Assembly (NCBI RefSeq): GCF_004340875.1
Contig: NZ_SLXQ01000001.1
Span: 1,475,094 to 1,539,093 of the forward strand
Direction: 5' to 3'
Source of the DNA: Tamaricihabitans halophyticus
Lineage (GTDB): Bacteria > Actinomycetota > Actinomycetes > Mycobacteriales > Pseudonocardiaceae
Length of the DNA: 64,000 bases
The notes beneath the pieces are model-generated. The model had not been told where the DNA came from, made no database searches, and saw nothing but the letters and a program-made list of their open reading frames with translations. Shown here piece by piece: positions 59,241 to 64,000 of this stretch. How positions within the stretch are numbered: position 1 is the first letter of the stretch; each line of letters opens with the position of its first letter. The translations under genes and the position numbers were made by a program.

Positions 59241-59711
59241 ATGAACGATCAGCAAGTCGGGTTCGCTCCGGACGAGGTTCGGACCGATGAGCCCACACGG
59301 GCGGCTCGCCTGAAGTGGGTCATCGTCGTCGACGCCGCTCTGCCCGCAGGGCGAATCGCGAACGCAGCCAGCTGTGTCGCGGCAGCAACGGCGCCCGCAG
59401 TCTCTGACCTCCTTGCCCCGGGCGGACGTGACGCAAGCGAGACGAGCCATGCGGGACTGCCCTGGGCTGGCTGCACCATCCTCGCAGCCGACGCAACCAA
59501 GCTGCTTCGCGTGCACAGCAAGGCTGTACGCCGTACTGATCTCTTCGTTGCCGATATGCCTCGGATCGCCCAGGAGACCCGCGTCTACGACGAGTACCTC
59601 ATCCGCCTGAGCACCTTGCCAGCGGAGGACATCGAGTACGCCGCTGTCAGCCTGATCGGTCCCCGCAAGACGGTCGACCGCATCGTCGGTGGTCTGGCGC
59701 TGCTGTCATGA
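59241..59711 (+). CDS. DUF2000 (peptidyl-tRNA hydrolase 2-like) family protein
   Basis: 156 residues. LKWVIVVDAALPAGRIANAASCVAAATAPAV is the DUF2000 signature, related in fold to peptidyl-tRNA hydrolase 2, and continues with DYNRL-like IRLSTLPAEDIEYAAVSLIGPRKTVDRIVGGLALL. Function is uncertain; possibly cleaves an acylated RNA or peptide bond. Its stop overlaps the EamA gene (ATGA). Lrp-controlled pairing with an EamA exporter suggests export or processing of an amino-acid-derived compound. Confidence 0.8.
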   Translation: MNDQQVGFAPDEVRTDEPTRAARLKWVIVVDAALPAGRIANAASCVAAATAPAVSDLLAPGGRDASETSHAGLPWAGCTILAADATKLLRVHSKAVRRTDLFVADMPRIAQETRVYDEYLIRLSTLPAEDIEYAAVSLIGPRKTVDRIVGGLALLS

Positions 59712-60649
59712 GGACGACGCGACCGCCCGCCGCTACAGACACCCGACCTCCAGCGGGCATCGGCGCGGTCGCCGTGCTGTGTGCGGCAGCCTTGTGGGGC
59801 ACCGTTGGGCCGGCGCAGGTCCTGGCGTCTTCGGCGGCGAACCCAGGCGCGCTCGGTGTAGCCCGTCTCCTGGTCGGCGGCCTCGCGCTGGCTGCGTTCC
59901 GCCCGAGTATCGACGCCTGGCGACGATGCCTTCGACACGATGTCATCGGGTGGGTTCTTCTCGCAGCCGCAGGCACCGGCGTCTATCAGGTCACGTTCAT
60001 GCACGCTGTCGACCAGCTCGGCGCCGCCCTGGGCACCACCATCGCGCTCGGCGTTGCCCCGGTCGCCACCGGGCTTTGCGCACTCTGGTGGACCCGCGAA
60101 CGACTCACCAGGGGCTGGGTCATCGGCACCATCGGTGCGATCGGTGGATGTGCCGTGCTGCTCAACCCGTGGACAGCGGCATCCATCAGCGTCGCCGGCA
60201 TCACCGTGGCATTGATTTCAGGAACCTGCTACGGCGTCTACACGGTTGCCGCGAAGCGCTTCCTGCAGGCTGGCGCCCCGGCACTCCCCGCGACCGCCAT
60301 CACGCTCATCATCGCGGGCATCGTGCTTTCACCACTCCTGGCCCTCTCCCCCGAGCACCTTGCCGAGTTCGACTCGCTTCTGCTGATCGGCTGGATCGGC
60401 GTTCTGGGCACGAGCCTCGCCTACGCAGCATTCGTATACGGGCTGCATCGCACCACGGCGCCGACCGCCGGAACTCTCAGCCTCGCTGAACCTGTTCTCG
60501 CCGCGATCCTCGGTGTGCTCGTGCTGCGCGAAAACCTCACAGCCTCTGCGCTACTCGGGTGCGGCATCCTGATCGTCGGCCTGGTGTTCGTCAGCGTTGT
60601 CGATACCCGAACGCAAACACGCCTCGCAACGCAGCGAGTTCCAGCCTGA
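59708..60649 (+). CDS. EamA-type (DMT) transporter
   Basis: 313 residues with ten predicted membrane segments, starting VLCAAALWGTVGPAQVLASSAANPGALGVARLLVGGLALAAF. The second EamA repeat ends with LGVLVLRENLTASALLGCGILIVGLVFVSVV. It is co-translated with the DUF2000 gene. The Lrp-regulated EamA arrangement resembles amino-acid exporters, so export of an amino acid or derivative is an inference. Confidence 0.87.
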   Translation: MRTTRPPAATDTRPPAGIGAVAVLCAAALWGTVGPAQVLASSAANPGALGVARLLVGGLALAAFRPSIDAWRRCLRHDVIGWVLLAAAGTGVYQVTFMHAVDQLGAALGTTIALGVAPVATGLCALWWTRERLTRGWVIGTIGAIGGCAVLLNPWTAASISVAGITVALISGTCYGVYTVAAKRFLQAGAPALPATAITLIIAGIVLSPLLALSPEHLAEFDSLLLIGWIGVLGTSLAYAAFVYGLHRTTAPTAGTLSLAEPVLAAILGVLVLRENLTASALLGCGILIVGLVFVSVVDTRTQTRLATQRVPA

Positions 60650-60819
60650 TCCTGCCCGCCCCCAGCGAAGCCCTGCCGGCCGAGAAGACCACGCGCGACC
60701 ACCAGGCGCGCTACGAGGTCATTCCCGGGGCCGGCCACTAGGCACACCAAGACCAGCCTGAACTGTTCAACCAGCTCCTGCTCCACCTCCTGGGACGGAT
60801 AGCCAAAGGGGAGTCGTGA
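60650..60819 (+). pseudogene. C-terminal remnant of an alpha/beta hydrolase with a premature stop
   Basis: The frame PSEALPAEKTTRDHQARYEVIPGAGH, then TAG at 60739-60741, then AHQDQPELFNQLLLHLLGRIAKGES and TGA at 60817-60819. Hydrolase C-termini commonly read GAGHW then AHQ-QPELFN-LLL, so the TAG looks like a nonsense mutation of TGG (Trp). No start or N-terminal half is present. It is a decayed gene end. Confidence 0.6.
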
Positions 60820-60945
60820 CGCATGACGACGAAGACCGACAGCGTCCAGGGCGTGCTCAAAGCTGTGGAGCTGCATCGGGCTGAAGCAGGGCGGCTCGGC
60901 GGCCAAGTCCGAACGCAGTCAGATTGCAGACCTCGACCGGAGCGT

Positions 60946-61818
60946 TCACAACGACAGGCCAGAGCCGGAGGGCGATGGTCCTGTTCGTGTGGCCGCGGGC
61001 GGCGCCAGCTCGCGGTCTGGCCCGGGCGTCTTTCCGGTGTCCAGGAGCCGGGTGATTTCCTCGCCACCGGTGATCACCTTCGCAGCACCTTCGGCGAGGA
61101 GCCGGTGGGGTCCGGCGCTGGTGATGCTGGTGACCGGTCCGGGGACTGCGCCGACCTGGCGGCCAAGGCTTCGTGCGCTCTGGGCGGTGGCTATGGCGCC
61201 GGAGCGGGCGGCGGCTTCGACGACCACGGTCGCGCCGGACAGTGCGGCGAGCAGGCGGCCACGGGCCACCATGCGTTGCCTGGTGGGCTGCGCGCGGGGC
61301 GGGAGTTCGCTGATGAGCAGGCCGCGGTCCTTGACCCCCTCGAGGAGTTCCCGATTGCCGTGAGGGTAGGGACGGTCCAGGCCGGAGGGCTGGACTGCGA
61401 TGGTGTGTCCGCCCGCGCTCAGAGCACCGCGCAGCGCCGCGGCTTCGATGCCGTGGGCGCCGCCGGTGACGACGACCCGCTCGCGCTCGGCCAGGTCTCG
61501 GGCGAGGTCGGCTGCGACGTGAGTGCCGTACTGGCTGGCGGCGCGCGCCCCGGTCAACGCCGCCCGATCAGACAGCGACGTTGTCGCCGAGATCGACTGC
61601 GCCCCGCGCGTCCACAACACATAGGGTGCCTGTTCGCCCAGGTCATCCAGGCCGGAGGGCCAGGCCGCATCGCCGGGGATCAGGATCACGTAGCTGCCGT
61701 CCTCTCCAGCGCGCAGCCTCTTGGGTAAGGAGTCAGTGGCGCGTGCTGTCAGGTGTGCGCGCCAGACGCCTGCTTCGGCCTCGCTGAGTCTAGTGCGCTC
61801 CGAGGGGAGCGTCGGCAA
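60946..61818 (-). CDS. DprA-like DNA-processing protein, N-terminally shortened
   Basis: 290 residues with a DprA Rossmann-like core: LTGARAASQYGTHVAADLARDLAERERVVVTGGAHGIEAAALRGALSAGG, then YPHGNRELLEGVKDRGLLISELPPRAQPTRQRMVARGRLLAALSGATVVVEAAARSG. It matches the second DprA (62387-63400) from about its residue 55 on and lacks the N-terminal ~50 residues. DprA loads RecA on single-stranded DNA in transformation. In plasmid-type elements it may help DNA entry. Its start overlaps the membrane gene by 29 bases. Confidence 0.82.
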   Translation of the reverse strand: MPTLPSERTRLSEAEAGVWRAHLTARATDSLPKRLRAGEDGSYVILIPGDAAWPSGLDDLGEQAPYVLWTRGAQSISATTSLSDRAALTGARAASQYGTHVAADLARDLAERERVVVTGGAHGIEAAALRGALSAGGHTIAVQPSGLDRPYPHGNRELLEGVKDRGLLISELPPRAQPTRQRMVARGRLLAALSGATVVVEAAARSGAIATAQSARSLGRQVGAVPGPVTSITSAGPHRLLAEGAAKVITGGEEITRLLDTGKTPGPDRELAPPAATRTGPSPSGSGLSL

Positions 61819-62173
61819 AGTTCAGGCTCTCATCTGTCGATGAGGTGGGTGTCCACGACGCGCGGCGCTCGCTTAGCTCTCGAAGACGTGCGCGCACCAA
61901 GAGGACAAGGCTGATCGGGCCGATCCAGATCATCTTCAAAGCGTTCCAGATAGCGAGGATCACCAGCAGGTTGAGCCATCCGGGTCCGCCGTCCCGGATG
62001 ACCACGGTGAGGATGCCGGCGACGTAGAGATACGGGATCGCCAGAAGCATGACGGGCATGCCCCACTTGAGGCCGCGACGGGTGCGGATGACATCAAGCA
62101 AGATGTTGGTGGGCATATACCGGCGCAGGAAGTACCGGGTGTGAACGCTGGCGGCCCAGATGAGTCGGAACAT
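61790..62173 (-). CDS. Small membrane protein of conjugative-element type
   Basis: 127 residues from ATG 62173 (MFRLIWAASVHTRYFLRRYMPTNILLDVIRTRRGLKWGMP). Two strong membrane helices near 40-55 and 70-95 are followed by a cytoplasmic tail. Similar proteins occur in actinobacterial plasmids and are sometimes annotated as permease-like, with no experimental role I know of. It overlaps the shortened DprA gene by 29 bases. An upstream extension to 62275 is not supported. Confidence 0.65.
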   Translation of the reverse strand: MFRLIWAASVHTRYFLRRYMPTNILLDVIRTRRGLKWGMPVMLLAIPYLYVAGILTVVIRDGGPGWLNLLVILAIWNALKMIWIGPISLVLLVRARLRELSERRASWTPTSSTDESLNFADAPLGAH

Positions 62174-62354
62174 GACGGCAGTCCTCTCCACAGTCCTGGC
62201 GACAAAGAACCTTGAAGGACTACCCGAGGTGGTTCCGGGCGGTCGTGCCGTCGCGCTGGGGCGACGGCGACACATTGATGAAAGTCGCCTCTACTTGCTT
62301 CCACTTTACTCCCGACAGCGGACATGCGGAACCCCGTCGCTACGCGCGTAACTC

Positions 62355-62374
62355 CTCGGTGACGTCTCACCGAG
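62355..62374. promoter_or_regulatory. Inverted repeat near the second DprA start
   Basis: CTCGGTGA-CGTC-TCACCGAG, a perfect 8-4-8 palindrome 13 bases before ATG 62387; its right arm merges with the weak GAGAGGA ribosome site, so it could be an operator or an RNA hairpin. Confidence 0.5.
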
Positions 62375-62386
62375 AGGACCCCGATC

Positions 62387-63400
62387 ATGACCTCGTTCAG
62401 CGATCTTGCGAAGGATGACCGCACGGCGCGGATGATGTTGACAATGCCGGCTGAGCCCGACGATGCGGTGACGGGGCGGTTGTTGTCCCGCCTGGGTGGG
62501 GTGGAGACACTGGGGCTCCTGGAGAGCGAGGGCACGGTGCCGGGCTTGGACCGAGTGGATGCGCAGGTCTGGCGCGACCGGCTGAGCACGGCGTCACGGC
62601 CCGATGAGCTGGCCGAGCGCCTCCGTCGCGTCGACTGGGATGGGATCGGCGTTTTGGTCCCTGGTGACAGGTACTGGCCGGCGGCGGTGAACGACCTGGG
62701 TGATCGGGCACCGTTTGCGTTGTGGACTCGTGGGGCGGACTCGTTCATGGCCCGCCCGCTGTCGGACCTGGTGACGATCACCGGGGCCAGGGCCGCAACC
62801 TCCTACGGGGAGCATGTCGCCATCGACTTCGCCACTGAGTTCGCTCGGGACGAGCGTGTAGTCGTAGCAGGTGGCGCGCACGGGATCGAGGGTGCCGCAC
62901 ACCGTGCGGCACTGGGCGCCGGTGGGGACACGATCGCGGTCTTGGCTGGTGGCGTGGATCGACCATATCCGGCCGGGCATCAAGAACTGCTGGACCGGAT
63001 CGCTGACGTGGGCCTGTTAGTCAGCGAGACTGCGCCGGGCACTGCACCGACCCGGCACAGGTTCTTGGCTCGCGGCAGGCTGCTGGCCGCACTGTCGAGC
63101 ACGACAGTCGTGGTCGAGGCCGGCGCGCGCTCAGGTGCTCTGCGTACGGCGCAGCGGGCGCATGAGCTGGGCCGTCATGTTGGTGCGGTCCCTGGCCCGG
63201 TGACCAGCGCCGCCAGCGTCGGACCCCACGAGTTGATCGGTAATGGGCGAGCACGCATCGTCACCGACGCAGGCCAGATCACCAACATGCTCCACATGCA
63301 AGAAGACCTCCCCGACAACCCACAGCGATCGCCGCTGAGAACACCGTTCACCCGCGACCAGGCGCCCCGGACCACTCGGCGCGATGGCCCTTCCCTCTGA
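62387..63400 (+). CDS. dprA: DprA-like DNA-processing protein, full-length form
   Basis: 337 residues. An N-terminal helical part (about 1-70, with RMMLTMPAEPDDAVTGRLLSRLGGVETLGLLES) precedes the Rossmann-like DprA core: TITGARAATSYGEHVAIDFATEFARDERVVVAGGAHGIEGAAHRAALGAGG, YPAGHQELLDRIADVGLLVSE, RHRFLARGRLLAALSSTTVVVEAGARSGALRTAQRA. The last ~40 residues are polar. Homologous to 60946-61818. In its family it binds ssDNA and loads RecA. Its presence near a relaxase-like ORF suggests a role in element DNA processing. Confidence 0.87.
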   Translation: MTSFSDLAKDDRTARMMLTMPAEPDDAVTGRLLSRLGGVETLGLLESEGTVPGLDRVDAQVWRDRLSTASRPDELAERLRRVDWDGIGVLVPGDRYWPAAVNDLGDRAPFALWTRGADSFMARPLSDLVTITGARAATSYGEHVAIDFATEFARDERVVVAGGAHGIEGAAHRAALGAGGDTIAVLAGGVDRPYPAGHQELLDRIADVGLLVSETAPGTAPTRHRFLARGRLLAALSSTTVVVEAGARSGALRTAQRAHELGRHVGAVPGPVTSAASVGPHELIGNGRARIVTDAGQITNMLHMQEDLPDNPQRSPLRTPFTRDQAPRTTRRDGPSL

Positions 63401-63492
63401 ACGTCCCCTCGAACAGCACCCCGGATGCTTCGAGACGGCAACCTTGTGATGCGTTCCTGCCAGCTCGGATGCCCCGCCGCATTTGTAATGCC

Positions 63493-63849
63493 TCATAGGC
63501 TCGGTCCGCGGCGTACCGGCGCGGTCGGACGACGCTGCTGGTCGGGTTCACGCTCGGGAGTGAGCTGGCGCAGCGCAGCCTCTGCTCTGGCTCTGTCGAT
63601 CTTCTGCGCCGTGCTTTCCGGCGCCGTGCCCAGGGGACTGTTGTCGGTAATGCTGTACCGATCCCGGTAGGCAGCAATGGTGCGAGCGTGCCGACGCCAG
63701 ACCCGTTGCTTCACCTGGTCGCGAGGCGGTGTCCCGAGTGCCTTCGTCCAGGCGGCGTCCTCCTCCTGGGCATTGTCGAGTACGGCATCGGCCCGCCGCT
63801 CGATCAACTCGCGTCGTTCATCGAGCGCCTGGCGCATGTCCTCGGTCAT
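63493..63849 (-). CDS. Short protein resembling the C-terminal part of MobF/TraA relaxases
   Basis: 118 residues from ATG 63849 (GGAGG four bases upstream). ERRADAVLDNAQEEDAAWTKALGTPPRDQVKQRVWRRHARTIAAYRDRYSITDNSPLG resembles a segment near the end of MobF-type relaxases in actinobacterial plasmids, in which W, LG, P, W and AAYRDRY are common. No relaxase catalytic domain is in this window. It could be a free-standing accessory protein or a gene tail. It is the best sign of a conjugative origin here. Confidence 0.55.
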   Translation of the reverse strand: MTEDMRQALDERRELIERRADAVLDNAQEEDAAWTKALGTPPRDQVKQRVWRRHARTIAAYRDRYSITDNSPLGTAPESTAQKIDRARAEAALRQLTPEREPDQQRRPTAPVRRGPSL

Positions 63850-63980
63850 CGATCCTCCAGCGTGTGGGATGAGCCCGGCGACCAGTCGCGGTGCCTTGCG
63901 GGCGCGGGACTGTCTGGTTAACGGTGGATCTGGTCTTGGTCTGACACGCCGAGCAGCAAGCTTGGTGGGAAGGATCTGTG

Positions 63981-64000
63981 ATGACCGAGACAGTGGAGCC
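63981..64000 (+). CDS. Start of an unidentified gene at the window edge
   Basis: ATG 63981 with GGAAGG about six bases upstream, reading MTETVEP before the edge. Too short to identify. Confidence 0.35.

Noticed and set aside
60824..60945. ORF starting at ATG 60824 (MTTKTDSVQGVLKAVELHRAEAG)
   Set aside because: The start is plausible but the later sequence is Arg-rich and antisense to the DprA gene; no family likeness.

Overview
The window is high-GC, densely packed actinobacterial DNA. Actinobacterial signs are frequent GTG/TTG starts, many 4-base ATGA/GTGA stop-start overlaps, DUF5753/DUF6879 regulators, a CopD-CtaG fusion and a stand-alone LigD polymerase domain. No rRNA or tRNA gene was seen. 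The first ~34.7 kb looks like resident chromosome, possibly of a Pseudonocardiaceae-type genome (a family-level impression, not a proof). The rest looks like acquired DNA.

Resident part (1-34.7 kb): a copper operon (copD-ctaG fusion, copA); a TetR/NTF2-like pair; an XRE-DUF6879 module; a metalloprotease-regulator pair (XRE/methionine aminopeptidase); a TetR/flavin monooxygenase unit; a MatC-like carrier, CaiB CoA-transferase and LysR unit; LigD polymerase; a P450/TetR pair; a TetR/hydrolase pair; small secreted and metabolic enzymes; a carboxylesterase operon; an SDR/hydrolase pair with a MocR regulator. A dispersed hairpin repeat (core ACCGCAA-N12-TTGCGGT, or the related CTTAAAGAACGCGGT) sits at gene 3' ends at about 5.1, 6.3, 8.7, 16.6, 20.9, 26.8 and 34.3 kb. 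I did not find it after 34.3 kb.

Junction (about 34.7-35.0 kb): an ORF beginning like a WXG100/ESX-type protein loses its family resemblance just before an ABC-F gene. I read this as the left edge of an island.

Island (35-64 kb): an ABC-F ATPase; a complete 1,659-bp IS1380-type element with inverted ends and a CTTAG target duplication; then many small regulator-plus-enzyme-plus-exporter units. These include an NDH-2-like flavoprotein, a LysR/EamA operon, a DegT aminotransferase-SDR operon, a second TetR/hydrolase pair with the same operator plan as the resident one, two MFS pumps, a TetR-controlled pair of ferritin-like proteins (one with a full di-iron ligand set, one degenerate), and a four-gene coupled operon (TetR, epimerase, flavin monooxygenase-GNAT fusion, MFS pump) that looks like a detoxification cassette. 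A 17-20 bp motif occurs upstream of three separate island units and may define one regulon. The right end carries two DprA paralogues, a small membrane protein and a short protein resembling the C-terminus of MobF-type relaxases, which suggests a conjugative or plasmid-derived element.

All functional calls come from reading motifs and family resemblance by eye; no database search was possible.
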